The position numbers and the translations under genes are program-made. DNA of 14,735 bases, taken from contig CABUAQ010000043.1 of NCBI GenBank assembly GCA_902489575.1, forward strand, positions 1-14,735. The letters run 5' to 3'. This document shows, piece by piece, positions 1-7,551 of this stretch. Source of the DNA: an uncultured bacterium. GTDB lineage: Bacteria; Cyanobacteriota; Vampirovibrionia; Gastranaerophilales; Gastranaerophilaceae. The notes under the pieces were generated by a model that searched no databases, was not told the origin of the DNA, and was given only the letters and a program-made list of their open reading frames with translations. Numbering within the stretch: position 1 is the stretch's first letter; each line of letters begins with the position of its first letter.

Positions 1-357
1 GCAATATATAAAGACATAACTTATGATCATTCCCATTATTGGCAAAAATAGTCTTCCAATACCTTTTGGGAGTGACATCACAAGACCAAGCAGTGCTTTT
101 GCTCTATCAGTGTCCAAAACTATGATTTTTTTTGATAAAGCAAGCGCTTTCTTTGCCATATAAAGCCAGGCCGCAACAAATCCGCTGAGCATTACCAAAA
201 TTGTCAGACCGGCAAGTAAACCTTTAGGTATAGTATCGATTGATCCACTTGCATAGTCTACATACCAGCCTAAGATTGATAAAAATATTATCAGTGGTGT
301 AGCAAGTATAATACAGTCGTTTGTAGATTTGAAACTATTTATAAATAGCTGAAACAT
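1..357 (-). CDS. Partial membrane protein of unknown function (N-terminal 119 residues)
   Basis: This reading frame starts at ATG 357-355 and stays open to the window edge, so only the N-terminus is visible. I do not recognise the family. Three hydrophobic stretches are visible, at roughly residues 16-35, 46-67 and 102-119. Between the second and third is a basic, probably cytoplasmic, segment (residues 68-101, rich in Lys with a DTDRAK motif). A Shine-Dalgarno sequence (AACAGGAATAAC) lies just before the ATG, which supports this start. It begins 17 bases after the stop of the COG3581-like gene and is almost certainly cotranscribed with it, gcvPB and the sigma factor. It is likely an integral inner-membrane protein; the function is unknown and nothing beyond membrane location should be assumed. 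Confidence 0.7.
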   Translation of the reverse strand, partial: MFQLFINSFKSTNDCIILATPLIIFLSILGWYVDYASGSIDTIPKGLLAGLTILVMLSGFVAAWLYMAKKALALSKKIIVLDTDRAKALLGLVMSLPKGIGRLFLPIMGMIISYVFIYC

Positions 358-374
358 ATGTTATTCCTGTTATA

Positions 375-1544
375 TTATTTTTGTGCAACTTCAGTTTCCT
401 GCTTATTTTTGTTTTCATTTCGTTCTTGAATGATACGTTTTCTTTTTCTTCTTCTCATTAAGTCAACAAAGGCTTCAATTCTTGTAATATAGCCGGCGCG
501 GCCGGTTTGCTCATCCATAATAAGCGGCAAAATAGGAATTTCACAATTTTCTCTCATTGCCGGGAATATATTTTGAGACATAATTTCAGGCATACAGGTA
601 AACGGGCTTACGTGAATTATTCCGTCAATACCTCTTTCATTGGCATATGCAACGTCAGAAACACATTCCAGTGCGTCACCGCCTATGTCTCTCATAAGAT
701 AAGGTTTTGCTAATCTATCTGCTCTTTGCAGGTGAGTTTCGCCTTTTCTAAATATTTTTGGAATAATTGCATCTTTCAAAAAACTGCTTACTGTCAAGCT
801 TCTTCTAACCTCAACACCCATCTTGCCAAGTTCTTTTTCTATGCTTTGGTTAGAAAATTCATCATTTACAACATAAATTTCACCGGTGATATCAACATGT
901 AATATGTCTTTATTAGGATTTATTTCAACTTTATTCATCTCTTCGTTAATTAGTTTTTCAGCTTTTTTTAAACCCAGCAGAGTATCATTATCATCGATGA
1001 TTTTTAATGATTTTGCATAATGTTTTTCGGCTTCACCTTGTTTTACTTCCCTTGCTCTGTAGTAAGAAAGTTTTGCTTCAAGTTTATCAAGTAAAAACAC
1101 TTTAGTTATTGCAATTATGATGGCACGTCCGAAAAGTATCGGATTATTTTTCCCACTAACTTCTTTTAAAAAGTTATAAAGTCCCTGAATTCCGTCATAT
1201 AGCTGTAATTCAATATATTTAGCTTCATATCCTAAATCAGTAAGGGCATTTGCTATACATTTTCCGTATTCACCCAAACGGCAGCAACCCGGAGAGGTAA
1301 TCATAGCAACATAGTCTGTTCCTCCTTCAATTGCTTCAATAAAGTTTCCGAGAATTAGTTTATAAGGAAGGCAAATAGCTTCCGGTGCGTGTTTTGTTCC
1401 CAGAGATAGAGCTTTTTTACTTGTGTACGGCTCAACATACGGTTCACAGCCGACAATTCGTAGTGCTGCTGACCATGCATAGCTTATTGTTCCCATATGC
1501 GGGAATGATACTTTTCTTTTTGATTGTTCCTTGTTGTTATTCAT
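375..1544 (-). CDS. HgdB/COG3581-type protein related to 2-hydroxyacyl-CoA dehydratase D-component and activase C-terminal domains
   Basis: The 389-residue protein resembles the domain found at the C-terminus of large CoA-substrate-specific enzyme activases and, more distantly, the iron-sulfur subunits of 2-hydroxyglutaryl-CoA dehydratase. The diagnostic stretches are PHMGTISYAW (residues 15-24), an E-x-I-C-L-P-Y-K motif with Cys58, TSPGCCRLGEYGKC with Cys87, Cys88 and Cys96, and HVSPFTCMPE with Cys317. These cysteines are the expected ligands for an oxygen-sensitive Fe-S cluster, though ligation is inferred. The BadF/HgdC-type ATPase half that often sits in the same polypeptide is absent here, so it would have to be encoded elsewhere. 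A basic tail (residues 364-371, RRRKRKR) closes the protein. It lies 12 bases after gcvPB and has an AGGGAACA ribosome site overlapping the gcvPB stop, so translation is probably coupled. The substrate is unknown; the family call is fairly secure. Confidence 0.78.
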   Translation of the reverse strand: MNNNKEQSKRKVSFPHMGTISYAWSAALRIVGCEPYVEPYTSKKALSLGTKHAPEAICLPYKLILGNFIEAIEGGTDYVAMITSPGCCRLGEYGKCIANALTDLGYEAKYIELQLYDGIQGLYNFLKEVSGKNNPILFGRAIIIAITKVFLLDKLEAKLSYYRAREVKQGEAEKHYAKSLKIIDDNDTLLGLKKAEKLINEEMNKVEINPNKDILHVDITGEIYVVNDEFSNQSIEKELGKMGVEVRRSLTVSSFLKDAIIPKIFRKGETHLQRADRLAKPYLMRDIGGDALECVSDVAYANERGIDGIIHVSPFTCMPEIMSQNIFPAMRENCEIPILPLIMDEQTGRAGYITRIEAFVDLMRRRKRKRIIQERNENKNKQETEVAQK

Positions 1545-1556
1545 ATTTATTGTTCC

Positions 1557-2978
1557 CTAATTAGTGTACTTTAGATCCGGATGTCTTGCTGCAGTTACCT
1601 CATCAATTTTTTTGACCGGTGTTGAATGCGGGGAAGATAATATATTATCCGGATTTATTTTTGCCTCATCTGCAATATTTATCATAGTTTGTATAAATTC
1701 GTCTAATTTATCTTTTTGTTCGGATTCCGTTGGTTCTATCATTATAGCTTCATGAACAATTAATGGAAAATATACAGTAGGGGGATGAGTATTTCCATCC
1801 ATCAGTGCTTTTGCAATATGGAGTGTTGATACTCCTGATTCGCGTTTTTGTTTGTCCCCTGATAAGACAAACTCATGCATACACGGTTCATCATATGGTA
1901 ATTCATAGTAATTTTTTAATTTTTCTTTTAAATAGTTTGCGTTAAGTACTGCATTTCCCGATGCATTTTTAAGATTTTTCCCCATCATTAATATGTAAGC
2001 GTATGCCTTAACTAAAACTGAAAAATTCCCATAAAAATCTTTAACATTGCCAATCGAATTTTTAATATTGTAATTTCTAAAGTATTTTTCTCCATCAAAA
2101 TCAATAATTGGTGCAGGTAGAAACTCTTTTAGTTTTTCCGCGACAGCAACAGGACCGGCGCCGGGACCTCCTCCGCCGTGAGGAGTAGAAAAAGTTTTAT
2201 GGAGATTGAGGTGTACAACATCAAATCCCATAAGTTTTGGGTTTGTGTAACCCATAATCGCGTTGAAATTTGCCCCATCATAGTATAGTAATGAGCCATT
2301 TTCATGCATTAGTTTTGAAATTTCTTCAACATTTTCTTCAAAAATTCCCAAAGTATTAGGGTTAGTCATCATAATTGCAGCAACATCTTTATCAAGTATT
2401 GCTTTAAGCGCAGCAATGTCGATCTGACCTTTTTGGTTAGATTTTATTTCAATGATATCAAATCCGCTCATTCTGGCACTTGCCGGATTCGTACCATGAG
2501 CTGAGTCAGGAATAATAACTTTTGAACGTTTCTCACTGATTGAATCAAAGTATTTTTTTATAATCATCATTCCTGTCATCTCACCATGTGCCCCTGCTGA
2601 TGGTTGGAGAGATATCGCGTCCATACCGGTTATTTCCAGAAGTGCGTTTTGAAGATTATACATAAGTTTCAATGAGCCCTGTGCCATATCATCTTCACAG
2701 TTCGGATGAATATTAAACTCTTCCAGTGATGCCAGAAATTCATTTACTTTAGGGTTGTACTTCATTGTACATGAACCAAGCGGATAGATCCCTTTTTCAA
2801 TACAGAAATTTAAATCAGAAAGTTCTTTGTAGTGTCTCATTACTTCAAGTTCACTCATTTGAGGCAGACCGATCCGGTTATTGCGTAAAAAGTCTTTTGG
2901 TAAAAAATCGGTATTTATTTTATCATTACATATATTTATACCATCAATACCATTACTTTTTTCAAAAATTGTTTTCAT
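1557..2978 (-). CDS. gcvPB: Glycine dehydrogenase (decarboxylating) subunit 2, P-protein
   Basis: This is the PLP-binding subunit of the two-subunit P-protein of the glycine cleavage system. It decarboxylates glycine and passes the aminomethyl group to lipoylated H protein in the cytoplasm. At 473 residues it has the usual length. Visible signatures are YPLGSCTMKYNPK (65-77), DSAHGTNPAS (159-168), MTNPNTLGIFE (204-214) and the cofactor site NLHKTFSTPHGGGGPG, in which Lys261 should form the Schiff base with PLP. The ATG follows an AGGGGATAATTT ribosome site that overlaps the end of the sigma factor gene 3 bases upstream. The partner gcvPA and the gcvH and gcvT genes are not in the window, whereas gcvPA usually lies directly upstream of gcvPB. 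Activity therefore depends on genes encoded elsewhere. The identification is highly confident. Confidence 0.96.
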   Translation of the reverse strand: MKTIFEKSNGIDGINICNDKINTDFLPKDFLRNNRIGLPQMSELEVMRHYKELSDLNFCIEKGIYPLGSCTMKYNPKVNEFLASLEEFNIHPNCEDDMAQGSLKLMYNLQNALLEITGMDAISLQPSAGAHGEMTGMMIIKKYFDSISEKRSKVIIPDSAHGTNPASARMSGFDIIEIKSNQKGQIDIAALKAILDKDVAAIMMTNPNTLGIFEENVEEISKLMHENGSLLYYDGANFNAIMGYTNPKLMGFDVVHLNLHKTFSTPHGGGGPGAGPVAVAEKLKEFLPAPIIDFDGEKYFRNYNIKNSIGNVKDFYGNFSVLVKAYAYILMMGKNLKNASGNAVLNANYLKEKLKNYYELPYDEPCMHEFVLSGDKQKRESGVSTLHIAKALMDGNTHPPTVYFPLIVHEAIMIEPTESEQKDKLDEFIQTMINIADEAKINPDNILSSPHSTPVKKIDEVTAARHPDLKYTN

Positions 2979-2981
2979 ATT

Positions 2982-3599
2982 CTAAATTATCCCCTGTTTT
3001 GCCAAATCATTTTTAATTCTGTCGAGTCCTGTTTGTATAATTCTTGAAATTCTGGATTGAGAGATATTAAATTCTTCCGCTATTTCTCTTAGTTTTTTCT
3101 CCTTAAAGAATTTGTACTCAATAAGTTCCCGTTCTCTTGGCGGCAGTTTTTTCATTGATTCCAGAATACCTTCTTTCAGCTCCGAAAATTCAATATTTTC
3201 TTCAGGGGTTTTATCATTAGTTTTTATTTGAGTCGGCACTTCAGCATCTTGAAGTTCATCAATCGATAAAATGTTTTTGTATACCTCGGCTCTCAGTTCT
3301 GTATCACTTGTTTCGATATCTTCGTCTGCTATATTTTGTTTATTTTTTAGAGTGTACCACTTATAGCGTCTTCGAACTTCATTACGTATAGCCCATTTTA
3401 TTGCTGTTGAAAGATAAGTACTGTTATATGTTTGCGGATCTCTATTTTTAAACAATATATACAATGCATGAGTTCCAATATTAATTAACTCCGGCAACTC
3501 TATTAAATGTGATCTTGAGAATTTCTGGTATTCAACTTTTGCAATAATTTCAATCAAATCCTTATATTCTTTAAGTTTTACATTTTCTTCCGCTGACAT
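2982..3599 (-). CDS. FliA-like alternative sigma-70 family factor
   Basis: This is a 205-residue RNA polymerase sigma factor of the sigma-70 family. A region-2-like helical block spans about residues 10-85 and includes TYLSTAIKWAIRNEVRRRYK (61-80), the part expected to melt the -10 element. Region 4 spans about 142-198: LPPRERELIEYKF is followed by a helix-turn-helix (KLREIAEEFNISQSRISRII, 169-188) that should read the -35 element. The section between, with LSIDEL and TPEEN motifs, resembles a reduced region 3 as in FliA/SigB-type group 3 factors, and region 1.1 is missing. It is the first gene of the minus-strand unit leading to gcvPB, and is divergent from the universal stress protein. A TAGGG ribosome site lies about 8 bases before the ATG. 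No anti-sigma gene is adjacent. The regulon is unknown; a stress or motility role would be a guess. Confidence 0.88.
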   Translation of the reverse strand: MSAEENVKLKEYKDLIEIIAKVEYQKFSRSHLIELPELINIGTHALYILFKNRDPQTYNSTYLSTAIKWAIRNEVRRRYKWYTLKNKQNIADEDIETSDTELRAEVYKNILSIDELQDAEVPTQIKTNDKTPEENIEFSELKEGILESMKKLPPRERELIEYKFFKEKKLREIAEEFNISQSRISRIIQTGLDRIKNDLAKQGII

Positions 3600-3697
3600 T
3601 ACTATAACCCTAGTCCTAATAAAATAAAAAATATAATCTTTTACATAAACATCATAACAAAAAAAAATGTATATGACTAGCTAATGTAATTTTCCTT

Positions 3698-3712
3698 AAC
3701 ATAATTTATGTT
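3698..3712. promoter_or_regulatory. Operator-like palindrome before the universal stress gene
   Basis: AACATAA-T-TTATGTT is a perfect inverted repeat with 7-base arms around one central base, 18 bases before the stress gene ATG. It overlaps the only reasonable -10-like sequence (CATAAT), so a bound dimeric regulator would block or position the promoter. Binding is inferred, and AT-rich palindromes do arise by chance. The left half belongs to an 11-base string (CTTAACATAAT, 3695-3705) repeated before the PilZ gene at 8121-8131. Confidence 0.35.
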
Positions 3713-3730
3713 CTTCAATAAGGAGAAATT

Positions 3731-4588
3731 ATGCGAGTTTTATTTTGTACAGACGGGTCAAGAATAAGTTATCAGGCAATTCAGAATTTTTATTATTGGA
3801 TGAAGCCTTTCACTGCAGATATTATATGCGCAATTGATTGGAGTTTTTTACCGGATACTGTTTCTATTGAAGACAGTGAATTTGCTATGCAGTGTACAAA
3901 TTCTGCCGATTCTATCCTGAATTACAGTGAAAGATTTTTGCAAGAGTGCGGGATTACCGTTGGAGACAAGATTAAAATGTGCGGTTCTACAGTAGATTGT
4001 ATTTTAGAAGCTTGCGGGACCAGAGATTATGATTTTATAGTTCTTGGTTCTCACGGTAAAAAAGGTTTGCAAAAGTGGTTAGGTTCTGTTTCACAGGAAG
4101 TTGCTTCAGCTTCTCCTGTTTCTGTTTATATTTCTAAAGACAAAAGTATTAGACAGAAAGTTTTGTTTACTGTTGATACTTCTGAATATGGACCGCAAAT
4201 TGTATCAAAAGCTATAGATTCCTTTAATTTTGAAAATAAAGATATTTATTTAACTACGGTTTATGAAATACCTGATTATTTATTTTTGGAAGGTAATATC
4301 GATGCAAATTGGATTTTAGAAGTCGAAAGGAAACAAGAAACTTCGGCTATGATGCTTCTCAATGAATATGAGAAAATGTTTAAAGATAAAGGATTGGATG
4401 TTGTTAAGAAAGTTGTGCTGCGTGGTACACCTGCACCCGAGATTATTAAATTTATATCGAAAGAACATATAGATCTTGTTGTTTGCGGGATAAATGATCG
4501 AAAGTATCTTTCAAAATTCTTATTAACTTCCGTTAGTAAAAGGATTTTAGAGGGTTCAAAGTCTGATGTATTAATTATCAGATTGTAA
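3731..4588 (+). CDS. Tandem universal stress protein (two Usp domains)
   Basis: The 285-residue cytoplasmic protein holds two consecutive Usp folds, at about residues 1-136 and 141-285. The first starts with VLFCTDGS and carries a nucleotide-binding-like loop, GSHGKKG...LGSVSQEV (106-124); the gap between the second and third glycines is 8 residues instead of the usual 9. The second starts with KVLFTVDTSEYG and has a TPAPEI segment, but its loop is degenerate (VCGIND...LLTSVSK), so it probably does not bind ATP. This split between one competent and one decayed domain is common in tandem Usp proteins. The start follows a strong AAGGAG ribosome site. The gene is divergent from the sigma factor and ends 5 bases from the convergent LD-carboxypeptidase. 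The role in stress or starvation survival comes from the family and is not shown by the sequence. Confidence 0.9.
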   Translation: MRVLFCTDGSRISYQAIQNFYYWMKPFTADIICAIDWSFLPDTVSIEDSEFAMQCTNSADSILNYSERFLQECGITVGDKIKMCGSTVDCILEACGTRDYDFIVLGSHGKKGLQKWLGSVSQEVASASPVSVYISKDKSIRQKVLFTVDTSEYGPQIVSKAIDSFNFENKDIYLTTVYEIPDYLFLEGNIDANWILEVERKQETSAMMLLNEYEKMFKDKGLDVVKKVVLRGTPAPEIIKFISKEHIDLVVCGINDRKYLSKFLLTSVSKRILEGSKSDVLIIRL

Positions 4589-4593
4589 AACCT

Positions 4594-5499
4594 CTATTCA
4601 CTTGTAAAATTTTCTATAAATATTGTCTCATTTTCTAATCTTGCAGCAGCACCATATGGTACTGTTGCTTTTTTTAATCTGTGTGAAATAGGGAAACCTC
4701 CAATTATAGGGATATCAAGTTTTATAGCCAGTTCAGAAAAAAAATCTTTAAGAGTACATGAGTCCTTATTCAAAATAAAATCACCAAGTACTATTGCAGA
4801 AAGATTGTTTTTAAATTTGTCTGTATTTAAAAGTTGAGAAAAGTATCTATCAATTTTGTAAGTATCTTCATTTAAATCTTCAGCAAAGAATATAAATTTT
4901 TCATTTGGTATAAAGTCAGTACCGCATAATGAGGCAATAGTTGATAAATTCCCGCCGATTAGTATACCGTTTGCATTGCCCTGGGAATATATTTTAGGAT
5001 TTTCAGCGGTAAGTTCTATTTTATTTTGAGTTAGGGTTTTAAAAAATGTTTCAACTGTAAATTTATTTACTGTATCTAAACAAAAGTCGCTTTGTGCCAT
5101 AGGTCCTGAAAATGTTATAAGATTGCTTTTGCTAAATAACATAGCATTAAGCGCAGTTATATCAGAGAATCCGCAAAAAATTTTGGGATTATTTTTGATT
5201 AATTTGTAATCAATTTTATTAACAAGTCTTATTGCTCCGTATCCGCCGCGGGCGCATATAATTGCATCAATATCTTTATTCAAAAATGCATTGTGCAGGT
5301 CTTCAAGTCTTTCATTGTCGTTTCCTGCAAGATAACCAAGGTGGAGTTTTTCTATATTTGAACCAAGTTTTACTCTATAGCCTATTGATTCTAAATAAGC
5401 TTGAGCTTTATGAATTTTTTCAATATCAACAGGCCCGGAAGTTGCTACAATTCCGATTGTATCACCACGTTTTAATCTTTTTGGTTTAATTAAGTTCAT
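4594..5499 (-). CDS. ldcA: Muramoyltetrapeptide LD-carboxypeptidase (peptidase family S66)
   Basis: This 301-residue enzyme should cleave the terminal D-Ala from tetrapeptides of recycled murein on the cytoplasmic side; no signal peptide is present. The start LKRGDTIGIVATSGPV (9-24) and RGGYGAIRL (84-92) are typical of the family. The catalytic triad is recognisable: Ser112 in GFSDIT, Glu207 in FFAEDLNE, and His273 in GGFPISHRLKKAT. The family more often has a Gly-His step where this protein has Ser-His. Length is normal. An AAAAGG ribosome site lies before the ATG. The gene is divergent from dnaX across only 40 bases, so the two promoters must overlap or lie inside each other's genes. Related S66 members act on microcin C7 (MccF) or other LD peptides, so the exact substrate is less sure than the family. 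Confidence 0.9.
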   Translation of the reverse strand: MNLIKPKRLKRGDTIGIVATSGPVDIEKIHKAQAYLESIGYRVKLGSNIEKLHLGYLAGNDNERLEDLHNAFLNKDIDAIICARGGYGAIRLVNKIDYKLIKNNPKIFCGFSDITALNAMLFSKSNLITFSGPMAQSDFCLDTVNKFTVETFFKTLTQNKIELTAENPKIYSQGNANGILIGGNLSTIASLCGTDFIPNEKFIFFAEDLNEDTYKIDRYFSQLLNTDKFKNNLSAIVLGDFILNKDSCTLKDFFSELAIKLDIPIIGGFPISHRLKKATVPYGAAARLENETIFIENFTSE

Positions 5500-5524
5500 A
5501 ATCTGACCTTTTATAAAATTTATC

Positions 5525-5533
5525 TGCTATAAT
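5525..5533 (+). promoter_or_regulatory. Extended -10 promoter for dnaX, predicted leaderless transcript
   Basis: TGCTATAAT matches the extended -10 consensus TGnTATAAT exactly. A weak -35-like CTGACC lies at 5503-5508 with a 19-base spacer, which an extended -10 can tolerate. The last T of the hexamer is at 5533 and the dnaX ATG begins at 5540, so transcription should start at or next to the A of the ATG. No Shine-Dalgarno sequence lies between the two. The hexamer match is seen directly; the start site is inferred. Confidence 0.6.
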
Positions 5534-5539
5534 CTTATC

Positions 5540-7513
5540 ATGAATAAGAATTACGTACCTTTATACAGAAAATACAGACCGCAGACTATAGAACAAATAG
5601 TAGGGCAGCAGCATATTAAAAAGGCTTTGGAAAATGCTATTCGAATGGATAGAATTTCACATGCTTATCTCTTTACAGGTCCAAGAGGAACCGGAAAGAC
5701 TTCTACTGCAAGAATTTTTGCAAAGTCTTTAAATTGTGAAAAGGGCCCGACAATAACACCTTGTAACGAGTGTGAAAATTGCAGGAATATTACTAATTCA
5801 ATTCCTATTGACGTTATTGAAATAGATGCTGCCAGTAATCGTTCAGTTAATGATGCGGATGATATTATTCAGAAAGTAGCGCTGGCACCTGTTCAAAGCC
5901 GTTATAAAATTTATATAATTGACGAAGTTCATATGCTGACAAATCAGGCATTTAATGCTCTTTTAAAAACTCTTGAAGAACCACCGAAAAATGTTATTTT
6001 TATTCTTGCAACAACAGAAGTTCATAAAGTGCTGGATACTATAAAAAGCCGCTGTCAAAGGTTTGATTTTAAACGTATTACAACTGATGACATAACTAAT
6101 CATCTTAGATATATAGCAGATTGTGAAAAAATTAATATAACTGATGATGCACTTTCTTATATTGCACAGAATTCTGCAGGGGGAATGCGTGACAGTATTG
6201 CTTTATTGGATCAGTTGAGTGTCTTAAATTCGTCTGATAGTGTAATTGGGGTTGATGATATAAATATTCTTCTTGGAAGATTATCATTTGATGTTTTAAC
6301 ATCTTTGTTTTCTGCAGTGTCAGAATCGGATCAAAATAAATCCCTTGAGGTTTTAAACTCTATATATAACCAGGGTAATGAACCTGCACAAATTTTATCT
6401 AATTTCCTTGAATATTTACGCAATGCTTTAATTCTGAAGTCCGTTAGCGGTTCTGTAAATAATGCGGTTGTTCAGTTAAACGAAGAACAGTCAAAAATAT
6501 TGTCAGTCAAATTAAATTCTATCGAATGTCACCAGCTTATATCTTTGATTGATAAATGTGCTTTATATATAAAAGAATTAAAATTGACATCAAATCCTAA
6601 GTTATGGTTAGATGTTGCAATTTTGGATATGTCAAATCTTGTAGAAAATACAAAACTGGAAGAACTACAGAAAAGGATTTTGCATCTTGAATCGGGTGAA
6701 GTTCCAAAAGTAATTAATACTTCTCCATATAATACGCCTCCGTCACCGGTGAAAAAATCTGATCTAATTAAGCCGGTGGGTTCACCTGTCAAAAAAGTTG
6801 ACAATGCAAAAACTGAAACTGTTAAACCTCAACAGGGGGCTGCTTTACCTGTTCAATCGCAAACGGTGTTTACGGAAGAGGAAGTATTAACGGATCAAGT
6901 ACCTGTTTCAAAGACTGTTCCTGTCAATGGGCTGAAAGCGGGTTGGGCAAAACTTTTAGAAAATGTTTCGAGTTTTCCTTCCCGTGCTATATTAAAACAG
7001 CAGGCCCTTCCTGTTAAAATTACGGCAGATGAAGTTATTATTTCTATAAAAAACCCAAATTGGCTAAAACAATTCGGGCAAGATGGTGCAAAGCATAATT
7101 TTATTGTAGAAGCAGCAAAAGCTGCCTTTGGAGCTCCTGTTTCAAGGGTTGTAGTCAGAGCTCCCGAGGCCGGAGACGATGCAATTCGAAAAGAGCAAGG
7201 TGATACTTCCGATGATGAAAAACCTGCTCCTGTCTCAAAAACAGCTACAACTGCAATGCCTGTAATAGCTGCACCGGCTGTCCAAAAACAACGTTTGGAA
7301 GAAAATGTAAAATTTGAACCTGAACTTTTGTCGCAAACAACTGGTGAGCCTGTTGAAATCCTTGATGAGCACGAAAGTCAGGATGATAATACTGTTTTGG
7401 AAGGTTCAGAGGATACATTAGCTCAAGTCCTGAAGGAAAAAAACGAATCGGCTTACCATTCAGATGGAGTTAACATGGTATTGGACTTATTTGAGGGTAA
7501 AATTATTGAGTAA
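5540..7513 (+). CDS. dnaX: DNA polymerase III subunit gamma/tau
   Basis: This is the clamp-loader ATPase subunit of the replicative polymerase, 657 residues. The start YVPLYRKYRPQ is the normal DnaX N-terminus, which fixes the ATG. The AAA+ core shows Walker A GPRGTGKT (47-54), four zinc-binding cysteines (Cys66, Cys75, Cys78, Cys81), Walker B with IIDEVH (126-131), sensor 1 ILATTE (155-160) and the SRC arginine-finger motif (170-172). After the clamp-loader collar domain (to about 370) comes a low-complexity Pro/Val/Lys linker with a repeated SPVKK motif. A folded segment with GWAKLLENV and NPNWLKQF (about 465-535) follows, then an acidic tail ending LDLFEGKIIE; this region corresponds in position to tau-specific sequence. 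The gene is divergent from ldcA, appears to have its own leaderless promoter, and ends at a strong terminator. I see no convincing internal frameshift site making a short gamma form. Confidence 0.96.
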   Translation: MNKNYVPLYRKYRPQTIEQIVGQQHIKKALENAIRMDRISHAYLFTGPRGTGKTSTARIFAKSLNCEKGPTITPCNECENCRNITNSIPIDVIEIDAASNRSVNDADDIIQKVALAPVQSRYKIYIIDEVHMLTNQAFNALLKTLEEPPKNVIFILATTEVHKVLDTIKSRCQRFDFKRITTDDITNHLRYIADCEKINITDDALSYIAQNSAGGMRDSIALLDQLSVLNSSDSVIGVDDINILLGRLSFDVLTSLFSAVSESDQNKSLEVLNSIYNQGNEPAQILSNFLEYLRNALILKSVSGSVNNAVVQLNEEQSKILSVKLNSIECHQLISLIDKCALYIKELKLTSNPKLWLDVAILDMSNLVENTKLEELQKRILHLESGEVPKVINTSPYNTPPSPVKKSDLIKPVGSPVKKVDNAKTETVKPQQGAALPVQSQTVFTEEEVLTDQVPVSKTVPVNGLKAGWAKLLENVSSFPSRAILKQQALPVKITADEVIISIKNPNWLKQFGQDGAKHNFIVEAAKAAFGAPVSRVVVRAPEAGDDAIRKEQGDTSDDEKPAPVSKTATTAMPVIAAPAVQKQRLEENVKFEPELLSQTTGEPVEILDEHESQDDNTVLEGSEDTLAQVLKEKNESAYHSDGVNMVLDLFEGKIIE

Positions 7514-7551
7514 AAGAAATGGCGATTAGTTAAATTAATCGCCGTTTCTTT
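7513..7551. terminator. Bidirectional intrinsic terminator between dnaX and the secreted-protein gene
   Basis: A 16-base-pair stem pairs 7513-7528 (AAAGAAATGGCGATTA) with 7536-7551 (TAATCGCCGTTTCTTT), with one T-G wobble and a 7-base loop GTTAAAT. T-rich runs on both sides (TTTCTTTTATTT on plus; TTTCTTTTACTC on minus) let it work in both directions. It starts at the last base of the dnaX stop codon and ends at the first base of the stop codon of the convergent gene, so it serves both. Confidence 0.85.

Noticed and set aside
507..713. Plus-strand open frame of 68 codons opposite the COG3581 gene
   Set aside because: It is a shadow of a well-supported minus-strand gene with conserved motifs, and it has no ribosome site. 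The same applies to open frames opposite gcvPB, ldcA, dnaX, queA and the MBOAT gene.
4560..4620. Terminator between the convergent Usp and LD-carboxypeptidase genes
   Set aside because: The stops are 5 bases apart and I found no stem with a T-run; the GTAAAA repeats nearby do not pair convincingly.
6790..6797. CAAAAAAG run in the dnaX linker, like the E. coli dnaX frameshift heptamer
   Set aside because: The phase is wrong: the codons are AAA AAA G, not A AAA AAG, so -1 slippage would require a mismatch. Similar Lys-Lys codon runs elsewhere in the linker show it is ordinary composition.
7437..7445. A AAA AAC heptamer in the correct frame in dnaX, a classic -1 slippery sequence
   Set aside because: It lies about 20 residues from the C-terminus, and the -1 frame stops after nine codons, so it would not make a gamma-like short form. 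No strong downstream structure was seen. Probably coincidental in an A-rich tail.
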